A DNA stretch of 46,767 nucleotides, taken from assembly GCF_002409645.1 (NCBI RefSeq), contig NZ_DHNR01000019.1, positions 149,569-196,335 of the forward strand. The letters run 5' to 3'. Below are positions 14,918-24,000 of the stretch, one piece after another; position 1 is the stretch's first letter, and each line of letters opens with the position of its first letter. The translations under genes and the position numbers were made by a program. A model generated the notes under the pieces. That model saw only the letters and a program-made list of their open reading frames with translations. It did not search any database and was not told the origin of the DNA. Source of the stretch: Acetobacter sp. UBA5411. Its GTDB lineage: Bacteria; Pseudomonadota; Alphaproteobacteria; Acetobacterales; Acetobacteraceae.

Positions 14918-16435
14918 ATGACTGATCGTATCCGTAGCCAGGCGTTGCGCGCCAAGGAAATGCCGGCGGAAGCCGCTGCCGCCATGATTGGCAATGGCGC
15001 CACTCTGGGAACCAGCGGTTTTACCGGCGCTGCCTATCCAAAAGCCGTCCCGATGGCGCTGGCTGACCGGATTACCGCAGCCAAAGAGAAGGGCGAGGAG
15101 CTCAAGGTTCGTCTGGTGACGGGTGCGTCAACGGGACCCCAGCTGGATGGGGCGCTCGCAAAGGTGCATGGCGTGTCTTACCGCTCGCCGTTCAACACAG
15201 ACGCTGCGATGCGCAACAACATCAATTCCGGCGAGACCGAGTATTTCGATACGCATCTCGGACTGGTCGCTCCCCGTGCGGTGCAGGGTAATTACGGCAA
15301 GTTCGACTTCGCCATTATCGAGGCGACTGCGATTCGTGAGGATGGCGGGATTGTTCCGACCTCATCTGTAGGCAACTCGCAGACCTTCATGGATCTGGCC
15401 GAGAAGGTCATCATTGAGGTTAATGACTGGCAGCCTGAAGGTCTTGAGGGCATGCATGACGTGTTCCGGGGCAATATCAGCGGCATGGCGCCCCGTGACA
15501 TCATTCCTCTCACCAGTGCGGACGAGCGGATTGGCGAGACGTTCCTGCGGGTTGATCCGGCCAAGATCGCCGGGATCGTGCGCAGCAGCGAGCCGGACCG
15601 GAACGCACCGTTCGCCAAGCCGGATGCTTCGGCCAAGGCCATTGCCGGACATCTGCTTGAGTTCTTCGAGCATGAAGTAAAGGTCGGTCGTCTGCCCGCG
15701 AATCTGCTTCCCCTGCAGTCCGGTGTCGGCAATGTGGCTAATGCGGTTCTGGATGGTCTCAATGAAGGACCGTTCGAGAATCTGATGGGCTATTCCGAGG
15801 TCATTCAGGACGGCATGCTGCGTATGCTGGACAATGGCCGGATGAAGATCGCGTCTGCGACGTCGTTCTCTCTGAGTCCCGACGCCGTTGAGGAAATCAA
15901 CGCACGTATTTCGTTCTTCCGCGAGAAGATCATCCTTCGTCAGCAGGATGTCAGCAATAACGCCGAAGTCATCCGTCGTCTGGGCTGCATCGCCATGAAT
16001 GGCATGCTGGAGGCTGACATCTACGGCAACGTCAATTCAACCCGTGTCATGGGTTCGAAAATGATGAACGGCATTGGGGGATCAGGCGACTTTGCCCGTA
16101 ACTCCTATCTGTCGATCTTCCTGACGCCTTCCACGGCGAAAGATGGCCACATCTCGGCAATCGTGCCGATGGCGGCGCATGTGGACCACATCATGCAGGA
16201 TAGCCAGATCATCGTGACCGAGCAGGGGCTCGCGGATATGCGTGGTCTAGGACCGGTGCAGCGTGCGGAAGTTGTGATCCGCAACTGCTCGCACCCGACC
16301 TACCGCCCGATGCTGGAAGATTATCTGGCGCGGGCCAAGAAGGATTCCTTCGGCAAGCATACGCCTCATCTGCTTAAGGAAGCCCTTTCCTGGCATGAGC
16401 GTTTTGTGGAAACCGGTTCCATGCTTCCGGGCTGA
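14918..16435 (+). CDS. aarC: Succinyl-CoA:acetate CoA-transferase
   Basis: Moves CoA from succinyl-CoA to acetate, making acetyl-CoA and succinate; in acetic acid bacteria this step replaces succinyl-CoA synthetase and drains toxic acetate into the TCA cycle. The 505-residue product closely follows Acetobacter aceti AarC as I recall it, including GTSGFTGA, VGNSQTF, NLMGYSEVIQDGM and GGSGDFARNSYLSIFL. The catalytic glutamate falls at Glu294, the same number as in the known enzyme, when the ATG at 14918 (MTDRIR) is used. That supports this start over the upstream in-frame ATG at 14837. Citrate synthase lies about 2.3 kb away, divergently oriented. Confidence 0.95.
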   Translation: MTDRIRSQALRAKEMPAEAAAAMIGNGATLGTSGFTGAAYPKAVPMALADRITAAKEKGEELKVRLVTGASTGPQLDGALAKVHGVSYRSPFNTDAAMRNNINSGETEYFDTHLGLVAPRAVQGNYGKFDFAIIEATAIREDGGIVPTSSVGNSQTFMDLAEKVIIEVNDWQPEGLEGMHDVFRGNISGMAPRDIIPLTSADERIGETFLRVDPAKIAGIVRSSEPDRNAPFAKPDASAKAIAGHLLEFFEHEVKVGRLPANLLPLQSGVGNVANAVLDGLNEGPFENLMGYSEVIQDGMLRMLDNGRMKIASATSFSLSPDAVEEINARISFFREKIILRQQDVSNNAEVIRRLGCIAMNGMLEADIYGNVNSTRVMGSKMMNGIGGSGDFARNSYLSIFLTPSTAKDGHISAIVPMAAHVDHIMQDSQIIVTEQGLADMRGLGPVQRAEVVIRNCSHPTYRPMLEDYLARAKKDSFGKHTPHLLKEALSWHERFVETGSMLPG

Positions 16436-16457
16436 AGCGCATTTTTTACCGTTGCGA

Positions 16458-16492
16458 ATGAAAAGGGCGTTCCGCAAGGGCGTCCTTTTTTA
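16458..16492 (+). terminator. Probable terminator after aarC
   Basis: AAGGGCG pairs with CGTCCTT (one G-U pair) and is followed by a run of T. It lies 25 bp past the aarC stop. Confidence 0.55.
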
Positions 16493-16625
16493 ATGTCTGA
16501 TGCAGAAAAGCTCAGTTTTGTGAGATCATTTCCTGACCGTTTTTGCAAAATGTGGGAACATTTTTGCAGAATGCGCATTTCAGCTACTGACTGGTCTGAA
16601 TAGATCGGACTTGAGGAGACAAAGA

Positions 16626-17786
16626 GTGAAAATCGCCATCGTCTGCGACTCCTTCAAGGAAAGTCTCACCGCCATTGCTGTGGCGGAGGCCATTCAGGCC
16701 GGTTTTCAGGAAATATTTCCAGATGTCGAGTTCATTGCCTGTCCTGCTGCTGACGGAGGCGAAGGCACAGTCGCTGCCCTGATCGCTGCAACCAAGGGCA
16801 AGCGCGTGGAAGTGTCGGTTACCGGTCCGCTCGGCACTCCGGTAGAGGCCTTTTACGGTGTCACGGGGGATAGACGCACTGCTGTAATCGAAATGGCCGC
16901 TGCTGCAGGGCTGGAAATACTGGCACCCGAACAGCGTGACCCCGGTCGCACCACCACCCGTGGCGTGGGAGAGCTGATCCGTCACGCTCTGGATGAAGGA
17001 TGCCGTCATTTCATCATTGGTCTTGGTGGAAGCGCCACAAATGATGGAGCCGCCGGTCTGGCGCAGGCGCTCGGTGCGCAGTTATTGGACGAGCAGGGAC
17101 GGGAGCTTGAGGCTGGCGGTCTGGCGCTGCGTCGGCTTGCGCGTATTGACGTCTCGAATATGGAGCCGCGATTGGCGGAATGCACGGTAGAGGTCGCGTG
17201 TGACGTGGATAATCCTCTGCTCGGTTTGGAGGGGGCGTCCGCTGTATTCGGTCCGCAGAAAGGGGCTTCTGCCGAACTTGTTGCGTCTCTGGATAATGCT
17301 CTGACCGTCTATGCGCAAAGACTGGAAGAAGATCTGGGCAAGACGGTCGCGGATATTCCCGGAGCTGGCGCTGCCGGAGGCGCGGGAGCTGGGACGCTTG
17401 CTTTTCTGAACGCTCGTTTGAGACCCGGTTTCGATATCGTCAGCGAGATGCTGGGGTTGGAAGAGCTTCTGCGGCCTGTGGACCTTGTTATTACGGGAGA
17501 AGGACGCATTGACGGTCAGACTATTCGAGGAAAAACACCGGCAGGTGTAGCTGAGGTGGCGCGACGTTTGGGAAAACCGGTTATCGCTTTTGGTGGATCG
17601 TTGGGGCCGGAAGTCGAGAAAGTGCATACTGTCGGGATCGAGGCTGTTTTCGCATCGGTTTCACGGCCGTGTACACTGGCTGAGGCTCTTGCCGAGGCCC
17701 GCCCCAATCTGATTCATGTTGCACGCAATGTGGCGGCCACACTCAGGCTTGGCATGGCTTTGAGCGGAAAAAGTGACGGGGTGTAG
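16626..17786 (+). CDS. Glycerate 2-kinase, GarK/GlxK family
   Basis: Phosphorylates D-glycerate to 2-phosphoglycerate, feeding glyoxylate- or tartronate-derived glycerate into glycolysis. The 386-residue product shows the family pattern: IVCDSFKESLTA at the N-terminus, CPAADGGEGT, GLGGSATNDGAAG and VITGEGRIDGQT. The GTG at 16626 is chosen because GAGGAG at 16613-16618 is well placed; an in-frame start 15 bp upstream has no such site. It stands alone between aarC and a divergent-style AT-rich gene. Whether it relates to the FkbH pathway, which uses another phosphoglycerate, cannot be judged. Confidence 0.93.
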   Translation: MKIAIVCDSFKESLTAIAVAEAIQAGFQEIFPDVEFIACPAADGGEGTVAALIAATKGKRVEVSVTGPLGTPVEAFYGVTGDRRTAVIEMAAAAGLEILAPEQRDPGRTTTRGVGELIRHALDEGCRHFIIGLGGSATNDGAAGLAQALGAQLLDEQGRELEAGGLALRRLARIDVSNMEPRLAECTVEVACDVDNPLLGLEGASAVFGPQKGASAELVASLDNALTVYAQRLEEDLGKTVADIPGAGAAGGAGAGTLAFLNARLRPGFDIVSEMLGLEELLRPVDLVITGEGRIDGQTIRGKTPAGVAEVARRLGKPVIAFGGSLGPEVEKVHTVGIEAVFASVSRPCTLAEALAEARPNLIHVARNVAATLRLGMALSGKSDGV

Positions 17787-17896
17787 AACCAATTTCATCC
17801 GATTGGCTATTGTTATAATAGTGCTATTTCATGCATGCATTTTTTAATCGTAATGAAAAAACGCAGGTTCTATGATGTTTAGAGCCTTTAAGTGTT

Positions 17897-18643
17897 TCAG
17901 ATTACAGTCATGTTACGTTCACCGATACACAGTCTGTGTCGGTTTTTGAGTAGCCACACATTGCAGAGTCTTTCTGATATAAAGCCAAAAATTCTCTGCT
18001 GGTATTCATCGTAATGTTTGTAGAATTTCATATCCTTCATGGAGAAAAGAATATTAAAAAGCCAATCACTGTATTCTGAAATTATTTCTCTTTTTGCGAT
18101 CATCATATTGCAGTTGTACATATATGTTACGTTCTGCATGATGTAATCAAAGGCATCAATATAATCAGGATGGATTTTTTTAATAACTTCACGTACTACA
18201 TACATGTCTTCTATATGATGGCTGGATCCATAATTCTGCAGAAGGTTCCCAATGAGAGGACGGACAGGCAAAATCAGATCGGTGTCACCTTCAAGTAAAC
18301 CAAAGTCATTCGAGGCGGCAATTGGCGGCCCATCCTCAAGAACTGGATCTGTTTCGCCCCAGTTTGTTACGTATTTATCAATGCTATACTGGGATTTGGC
18401 GAAATATCGTCTGTAGTGAACGAGACCGATAAAATCTGATGATAAATCATTCTTCCAGGCCCAGTATAATACGGTCAGTTCACTGAAATGCTTATTAAGA
18501 TCTGAAATATTGTCACCAGTATTATCGCCCTGAAAGGAAGTCGCCGTTTCTGCAACGGCTTTACCGGCTTGGATGGGGACATAGTTTCGGTCGAATGGTG
18601 AATTGAATTCTTTATGTGTTGCAATGTAAATTTTAATATTCAC
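17897..18643 (-). CDS. DUF4422 protein, glycosyltransferase-like
   Basis: A 248-residue DUF4422-type protein. The family is found with polysaccharide genes and is thought to act as a glycosyltransferase. Typical features are the start KIYIATHKEF, then YVPIQAG, LTVLYWAWKN and the hallmark FIGLVHYRRYF; a later MYNCNMMIAKRE and a YQQRIFGFISERL segment complete the pattern. The gene is clearly AT-rich compared with its neighbours, which suggests recent transfer. It is alone, without other glycan genes beside it, and its acceptor is unknown. Confidence 0.82.
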   Translation of the reverse strand: MNIKIYIATHKEFNSPFDRNYVPIQAGKAVAETATSFQGDNTGDNISDLNKHFSELTVLYWAWKNDLSSDFIGLVHYRRYFAKSQYSIDKYVTNWGETDPVLEDGPPIAASNDFGLLEGDTDLILPVRPLIGNLLQNYGSSHHIEDMYVVREVIKKIHPDYIDAFDYIMQNVTYMYNCNMMIAKREIISEYSDWLFNILFSMKDMKFYKHYDEYQQRIFGFISERLCNVWLLKNRHRLCIGERNMTVI

Positions 18644-18799
18644 ACTCTAATCTTTCTAAAAGGATCGATTTTCACCAGCAATGGTGCCTTGATCTATAAA
18701 GAAGGCGGATGAACAAATCATAATAAGAGAATCCTTAAAAACGGGAACCAAACATTAAGGCTCAAGCGAATTTTTATGCCGAAATTATTTTTTATTCTG

Positions 18800-19216
18800 T
18801 TAGTCCGTAATCGTATCAAATCCAGCTTCTGGCGGCAGGCGACGGGGTTTGCGATTTTCATCCAGCGCAACGAAGGTGAACTTGCCCTGTGTCACTCTGC
18901 GGCGCTCGTTGGTATTGCGTGCTCTCCGCCAGGTTTCGACATGGACAATAATTGAACTTGATCCTGTCTGCGTGATCTTGGTGTAGATGCTGACTTCGTC
19001 GCCGACAGCGACCGGTTCATGGAAAATGAAACTGTCGATGGCCACGGTGACACAGCGACCTTTGGCGCGAAAAGCGGCTGCTGTTCCGGCGGCAAGATCC
19101 ATCTGGGAGACCAGCCAGCCGCCAAAAACATCTCCTGCGGGATTGGTGTCGGTCGGCATGGCGACGACACGGATCGTCGGGATCACTTCGGGAGGATAAG
19201 GAGAGCTTGTCGGCAC
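18800..19216 (-). CDS. Acyl-CoA thioesterase, YciA-like hotdog protein
   Basis: Hydrolyses acyl-CoA to free acid and CoA. The 138-residue single hotdog domain has the conserved AMPTDTNPAGDVFGGWLVSQMDLAAG segment with the catalytic Asp in the typical position, followed by VTVAIDSFIFHEPV. Length and pattern fit the YciA/acyl-CoA thioester hydrolase group. The GTG at 19216 is the likely start. Confidence 0.9.
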   Translation of the reverse strand: MPTSSPYPPEVIPTIRVVAMPTDTNPAGDVFGGWLVSQMDLAAGTAAAFRAKGRCVTVAIDSFIFHEPVAVGDEVSIYTKITQTGSSSIIVHVETWRRARNTNERRRVTQGKFTFVALDENRKPRRLPPEAGFDTITD

Positions 19217-19519
19217 GAGAATGATCCTTGATCGAGTCAGAATATCGCGCAGCGCCCTGAAGCCGCAAAAGAGAGCGTCACTGCTACAACATAAATCATA
19301 AGCCTGTTGAGAGGGAACTGTGCAACAGGCGATCGCATGAAGAAAAAGGCATTTTCCTGTTCACGATGGTATTCAAGGGGGCCCGAACAGATTGCTGCTC
19401 TGCTACATGACAGATCACTTTTGGTTCTCAAATTATGACAGTTATGCAATCAGGAATGGTATAGGGCATTCCTTGCCTGTAATGTTGCGCGATCTGAATT
19501 TTAAAGGCGTCTTGACACC
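19217..19519. other. Divergent intergenic region with inverted repeats
   Basis: No gene is seen in 303 bp. CCTGTTG and CAACAGG form a 7-bp hairpin near 19302-19328. AGGAATG (19452-19458) and CATTCCT (19467-19473) form another with an 8-bp spacer, 47 bp before the next gene; it could be an operator. Confidence 0.4.
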
Positions 19520-20212
19520 ATGAATCCCTCGACATTCTTTCGTCCGGGCAGGTCCTGCCGTGCCGTAGCCCTTGCGGCTATGATGTCTGGATGTGCAGTA
19601 ACCGCTCTTGTGGCAGAGCCTGCTGCAGCACAGAGTGTGATCACGGCCACAAACAGTACGATTGCTACGGTTGAAACTGTCGATAGTTCCACGGGAGAAA
19701 TCCTGCTGCGCGCTGAAGACGGTGATCTGTTCACTCTTGATGTGCCGCTTAAGCGGCATGCCCTGCCGCATCTCAGTGAGGGAGATCGGCTGAACATTCG
19801 TGTGATCAAGACACTGGATGCGACGCTTGCCACACCTGATAGTCCGGCCCCGGAATCCACAACGTCTGCTGCCCGTGGTTATGCGAATCGTCATCCGCAC
19901 GGCACATTGGTGACTTTCAGGCGGAGACGCGTCAGCGTCGTTTCAGCCGATGTGAAAACACATACACTGACGGTCATCGACACGGCGGGAACACAACGTG
20001 ATGTTGTGGTGAAACAGAAGATATTTCAGCCGATGCTTGCTCAGCTGAAAAAGGACGACAAGATCGATGTCACCACCATGGAGGCGGTGTCTTTCACTGT
20101 GCTCAATCGTGTAGTGGCGCCGAATGTGTCAGTTCAGCAGCAGGCTGGTGGTACAGCGGGTTCTACTGTTGTTGCGCCTGCGATGCCTGCTCCAGCTTCT
20201 GCCGGACAGTGA
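19520..20212 (+). CDS. Predicted secreted protein of unknown function
   Basis: A 230-residue protein I do not recognise. It starts with a basic stretch and a hydrophobic segment ending in EPAAAQS, which fits a Sec signal peptide cleaved near residue 38. The mature part has two similar beta-rich segments: TIATVETVDSSTGEILLRAEDGDLF and RVSVVSADVKTHTLTVIDTAGTQRD. Each is followed by a DxLNIRV or DKIDVT phrase, suggesting a duplicated small beta domain in the periplasm. The C-terminus is Ala/Pro/Gly-rich. A small probable lipoprotein gene follows at once. Confidence 0.75.
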   Translation: MNPSTFFRPGRSCRAVALAAMMSGCAVTALVAEPAAAQSVITATNSTIATVETVDSSTGEILLRAEDGDLFTLDVPLKRHALPHLSEGDRLNIRVIKTLDATLATPDSPAPESTTSAARGYANRHPHGTLVTFRRRRVSVVSADVKTHTLTVIDTAGTQRDVVVKQKIFQPMLAQLKKDDKIDVTTMEAVSFTVLNRVVAPNVSVQQQAGGTAGSTVVAPAMPAPASAGQ

Positions 20213-20287
20213 TCTAACATGAGAAGAAAGACTGTTTTTCTTTTCAGAAGAACAGAAGGCTTCCTTAGTCCGTCTGTACGAAACAGG

Positions 20288-20416
20288 ATGGCAAAACTGA
20301 CAACAGTTTTCGTCATCCTGTCTGCGTTGACAGGATGTCACTCCGCTGGAGAGAGCGGAAATCGTCACTCTGTTCACGGATTGTATGGAGCTGGAAGTAT
20401 CGGCGCGATGCCCTAA
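20288..20416 (+). CDS. Small probable lipoprotein, 42 aa
   Basis: A short frame starting at the ATG at 20288 encodes MAKLTTVFVILSALTGC, a compact lipoprotein signal with Cys17 in an LTGC lipobox, followed by about 25 residues rich in Gly and Ser. The frame is open back to an ATG at 20219, but that would place 23 basic residues before the signal. It directly follows the secreted protein gene on the same strand and may be co-transcribed with it. The function is unknown. Confidence 0.5.
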   Translation: MAKLTTVFVILSALTGCHSAGESGNRHSVHGLYGAGSIGAMP

Positions 20417-20449
20417 GAAAAGCAGTTTGCGCAATAAAAACACCAGCCT

Positions 20450-21601
20450 CTAGGAAGTGGCTGGTTTCTTGCGTGGCAGCCTTGTCTGACCCTTGGGAGA
20501 AGTTTTCTTTGTTGGCTTCGGCTTCTTCGGAGTCAGGATTGGGGTATCTGCATTGTTCGGAAGTGCGGTCTTCAGGAGCGTGTCTTCGGAAGTGGCTTCT
20601 GTAAAGGGGCGCCCTTCTTCTCGGCCATGTGAAATATAATGGCGTAAAGACATGATTCTGGCTGCTCTCACATCAGCATTGAGACGGAGATAAGCTGCGG
20701 GATTAAAGCAGATCGTCTTTGTGACCTTGCCTTTGCTCACATCGATAAAATCAATGCCATCTGTCGTATCTGATGTTTGGGATGGCCCTTCGGTCAAATA
20801 GTGGTCAGCGATGCCTAGGGCGATCAAGAGATCGGCCAACCCCTGAAACCTTAGAAATACGCCATTATCGAACTGCTGTAGGTAGTCTTCTTCTTTCATG
20901 CCCAGATACCGGATCAGTCGGGCTTCCGGTCCGTGATAACCCGCCAGAATCTTGGGATTGTCGAGGGGAACGGCTTTTTCCAGCTTGTAGCGCGTGTGCT
21001 GCAGCAGCGTGCCAAATGGCTTGTTGTGCATATGGATAAAAGTGAAATCCGTAATCCGCCGATCTGGTGAAATTCTGGAAGAGCAGCCCTGTAAACCAAA
21101 ATCCATATTGTCGAGCGTACCGGCCGCCAGAAAAGTGCGGACGTGCTGTTCGGGACGAAAATACCCAGGTCTTGTGGGCACATTGAGCAGCATGGACTTG
21201 ATCTCGAATGCACGCTTATCCCCAATGAGCGCATCGAAAGCCGAGTGGATGGATTTTCTGGAACAACTCAGTCCGTCTTCCGTGAAAACGGAAAGAAACT
21301 CGTCACAGTCGACAGGCAGGACAAAATCGTAATTCCCGCCTGAATCCCAGTGACGAATGATGTTTTTGAAATGCTCATTGCGGCCGAGGAAATCCTCCGG
21401 GCGGTTATGCCCCCAGTGAATGTCCGCACCGGCGCGCTCATAGGTCTTCAGGGTTTCAATAACAGCCGGATCAGTGGAATTATTGTCAAAAACACACAGA
21501 TTCTCAAAGCCGAAAAGATATCCGTAATATCGGAACCAGGCCTCAAGAAGGAGTGTCTCATCTCTTTGCATCATGAGACATCTTACTCGTGCCATCGTCA
21601 T
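20450..21601 (-). CDS. GT2-like glycosyltransferase
   Basis: A 383-residue protein with a family-2 style glycosyltransferase core: RVRCLMMQRDETLLLEAWFRYY, then FENLCVFDNNSTD and the acidic FVLPVDCDEFL metal-binding segment. After the catalytic region a phrase YLRLNADVRAARIMSLRHYISHGREEGRPF appears, as found at the end of many surface-glycan glycosyltransferases. The tail is Lys/Pro/Thr-rich. The ATG at 21601 has AAAGGA upstream and is preferred over the ATG at 21697, which would add 32 unconserved residues. It converges on the small lipoprotein gene. Confidence 0.82.
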   Translation of the reverse strand: MTMARVRCLMMQRDETLLLEAWFRYYGYLFGFENLCVFDNNSTDPAVIETLKTYERAGADIHWGHNRPEDFLGRNEHFKNIIRHWDSGGNYDFVLPVDCDEFLSVFTEDGLSCSRKSIHSAFDALIGDKRAFEIKSMLLNVPTRPGYFRPEQHVRTFLAAGTLDNMDFGLQGCSSRISPDRRITDFTFIHMHNKPFGTLLQHTRYKLEKAVPLDNPKILAGYHGPEARLIRYLGMKEEDYLQQFDNGVFLRFQGLADLLIALGIADHYLTEGPSQTSDTTDGIDFIDVSKGKVTKTICFNPAAYLRLNADVRAARIMSLRHYISHGREEGRPFTEATSEDTLLKTALPNNADTPILTPKKPKPTKKTSPKGQTRLPRKKPATS

Positions 21602-21782
21602 GTATTCCTTTGCCGGTCCCGAAGAGTCGCTCCGGCTTATCACGGAAATTATTAAAGCTATCTTTCCAGGAAGAGGGAGTGAAGCTGCGAGTAACAAATA
21701 CTCAGTATGACAGGGGATCGTTTACTCGGCTCAAGGGGAGATGCTCTGGCGTGCGCAGAACAAGAACGCTAAGAGAACAAAC

Positions 21783-22325
21783 ATGACTTCACGAGCCCGC
21801 CTTATAGGCATTGACCCCGGACTGCGCTTCACTGGTTGGGGTGTGATCGACGTTGACGGCAATCGTCTCATTCACGTCGCGGATGGGGTGATTGCAACCG
21901 ATAGCAGTGAACCTGTGCCCGCTCGTCTGTGCGCTCTTTATGATGCGCTGACGGCTTTAATCCAGACGCACAAACCCAATGAGGCGGCCGTGGAGGAAAC
22001 CTACGTCAACCGGAACGGCTCTTCGACCCTGAAGCTTGGATATGCACGCGGGGTTGCGCTGCTGGCTCCCGCGTTGGAAGGTCTGACTGTCGCTGAATAC
22101 GGTGCGATGTCCGTCAAACGCTCCGTGGTTGGAACAGGGGCCGCTACCAAGGAACAGGTTGAAATGATGGTGCGTCGTCTGTTGCCCACTGCTTCCATCT
22201 CCCGCAATGACGCGTCCGATGCGTTGGCTGTCGCCATCTGCCACGCCCATCATCGCGCCAGTACGTTGCGTGTGGAAGCCGGAAGCCGGAGCGCTGTGGC
22301 CCGTGGCGCAGGTGCCCGCCGATGA
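21783..22325 (+). CDS. ruvC: Holliday junction endonuclease RuvC
   Basis: Cuts Holliday junctions made during recombinational repair; works with the RuvAB motor. The 180-residue product has the RNase H fold with the four acidic catalytic residues Asp11 (GIDPG), Glu71 (VEE), Asp143 and Asp146 (NDASDA), matching the spacing of the E. coli enzyme. The ATG at 21783 is chosen because GIDPG then lies near the N-terminus as usual. Its stop overlaps the ruvA start by four bases (ATGA). Confidence 0.97.
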   Translation: MTSRARLIGIDPGLRFTGWGVIDVDGNRLIHVADGVIATDSSEPVPARLCALYDALTALIQTHKPNEAAVEETYVNRNGSSTLKLGYARGVALLAPALEGLTVAEYGAMSVKRSVVGTGAATKEQVEMMVRRLLPTASISRNDASDALAVAICHAHHRASTLRVEAGSRSAVARGAGARR

Positions 22326-22939
22326 TCGCTTCGCTGGCTGGCCTGCTGTCACATGTGGAAGCCGATCGTTGTGTGATTGATGTGAACGGGGTGGGGTATC
22401 TTGTATTCGCCTCCACACGAACGATTTCAGCGCTTCCGAACCCGCCCGAGCTTGCAAAGGTGCTGGTGGAAACCATTGTTCGGGAAGACGCCATTCTTCT
22501 CTATGGTTTCGCAACCACAGCCGAGCGCGAATGGTTTCGCACACTCACTGCCATTCAGGGGGTCGGAGCCAAGGTCGCGCTTGGGCTTCTCTCCACGCTG
22601 TCTCCATCAGAGCTGATTTCCGCCATCGCCAGCGCTGACAAAGCCAGCCTGACTCGTGCGCCGGGTGTGGGTGGACGCCTTGCGGATCGTCTGCTGACCG
22701 AGTTACGCGACAAGGCCGGGAAAATGCCGGGCGGTGGGGGCGGAACAGCAACAGCGGCTATCATCGCGCAGGGAAATGTCGGTGGAACCATTGAAGCAGA
22801 CGCCCTGCTGGCGCTCGCCGGGTTGGGTTTCCGTCGTGCTGAGGCCTGGCCTATCGTGTCGCGTCTGATTGCGGAAAAAGAGGCGGAAGCGACGCTTGAT
22901 GGCGTTATCCGTGATGCTCTGAAAGAACTGGCGAAATGA
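22322..22939 (+). CDS. ruvA: Holliday junction DNA helicase subunit RuvA
   Basis: Binds four-way junctions and recruits RuvB for branch migration. The 205-residue product has the N-terminal beta-barrel (MIASLAGLL, VNGVGYLVFAS), helix-hairpin-helix regions (IQGVGAKVALGLL and APGVGGRLADRLL) and the small C-terminal domain III that contacts RuvB. It overlaps ruvC and ruvB by ATGA at both ends, so the three are translationally coupled. Confidence 0.97.
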   Translation: MIASLAGLLSHVEADRCVIDVNGVGYLVFASTRTISALPNPPELAKVLVETIVREDAILLYGFATTAEREWFRTLTAIQGVGAKVALGLLSTLSPSELISAIASADKASLTRAPGVGGRLADRLLTELRDKAGKMPGGGGGTATAAIIAQGNVGGTIEADALLALAGLGFRRAEAWPIVSRLIAEKEAEATLDGVIRDALKELAK

Positions 22940-24000
22940 ACGACCGCACAGTCGATCCTGAGCGCACCGAAGAGGATCTTGGTGAAGGAGGTCTTCGTCC
23001 GCAGACCCTTGCCGATTTCACAGGACAGAAATCCAGCCGGGAAAATCTTGCAATTTTTATCGAGGCTGCACGCAATCGCGGAGAAGCGCTCGACCATGTC
23101 CTGCTGCATGGGCCGCCGGGACTGGGAAAGACGACTCTCGCGCAGATTGTCTCGCGTGAACTCGGCGTCGGATTCCGCGCTACGTCCGGGCCGGTGATCC
23201 AGAGGGCAGGGGATCTGGCTGCGATCCTGACCAATCTTCAGCCGCATGATGTGCTGTTCATTGACGAGATCCATCGCCTGCAACCCGCCATTGAGGAAAT
23301 CCTCTATCCGGCGATGGAAGATTTCCAGCTTGATCTGATCATCGGAGAGGGGCCCGCAGCTCGGTCGGTAAGAATTGATCTCGCGCCATTCACGCTGGTA
23401 GCGGCAACAACTCGAGCAGGACTGCTGGCCACACCTCTGCGGGATCGTTTCGGTATCCCGTTGCGGCTGGTGTTCTATACTCCGGACGAGTTGCAACTGA
23501 TCGTGTCGAGAGGTGCGCGTAAGCTCGGCTTTGCGCTGACGGAAGCCGGAGCGATGGAGATTGCCCGTAGGTCCCGTGGCACACCGCGTATCGCCGGACG
23601 CCTCCTGCGTCGGGTTAGGGATTTTGCCTCAGTCGGTAATACCAGTGATGAGCCGGTCGGGGCGGAGCTGGCCGATGCGGCGCTGACCCGGCTTGAGGTG
23701 GACGGCCTTGGCCTTGATGGGATGGATCGGCGGTATTTGCGGCGGATCGCCGAATACCATAATGGCGGTCCTGTGGGCGTGGAGACGCTGGCCGCTGCTT
23801 TGGCGGAAGCCCGTGACACACTTGAGGATGTGATTGAGCCTTACCTCATTCAGGAAGGTCTTGTGCTCCGTACAAGCCGGGGGCGCGTGCTGGGCGAGCG
23901 GGGATGGCGACATCTTGGACTGACGCCACCGGCATCGGCGCAGATGGCGCAATTCGATCTTCTTGCCGAAGATGACATGACCGAAGAAGGCGAAGCATGA
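22936..24000 (+). CDS. ruvB: Holliday junction DNA helicase RuvB
   Basis: The AAA+ motor that drives branch migration with RuvA. The 354-residue product has the N-terminal RPQTLADFTGQ segment, Walker A GPPGLGKTTL, Walker B FIDEIHRL, the ATTRAGLL sensor region and the C-terminal winged-helix domain with LEDVIEPYLIQEGL and TSRGRVLGERGW. It overlaps ruvA and the following thioesterase gene by four bases each. Confidence 0.97.
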   Translation: MNDRTVDPERTEEDLGEGGLRPQTLADFTGQKSSRENLAIFIEAARNRGEALDHVLLHGPPGLGKTTLAQIVSRELGVGFRATSGPVIQRAGDLAAILTNLQPHDVLFIDEIHRLQPAIEEILYPAMEDFQLDLIIGEGPAARSVRIDLAPFTLVAATTRAGLLATPLRDRFGIPLRLVFYTPDELQLIVSRGARKLGFALTEAGAMEIARRSRGTPRIAGRLLRRVRDFASVGNTSDEPVGAELADAALTRLEVDGLGLDGMDRRYLRRIAEYHNGGPVGVETLAAALAEARDTLEDVIEPYLIQEGLVLRTSRGRVLGERGWRHLGLTPPASAQMAQFDLLAEDDMTEEGEA

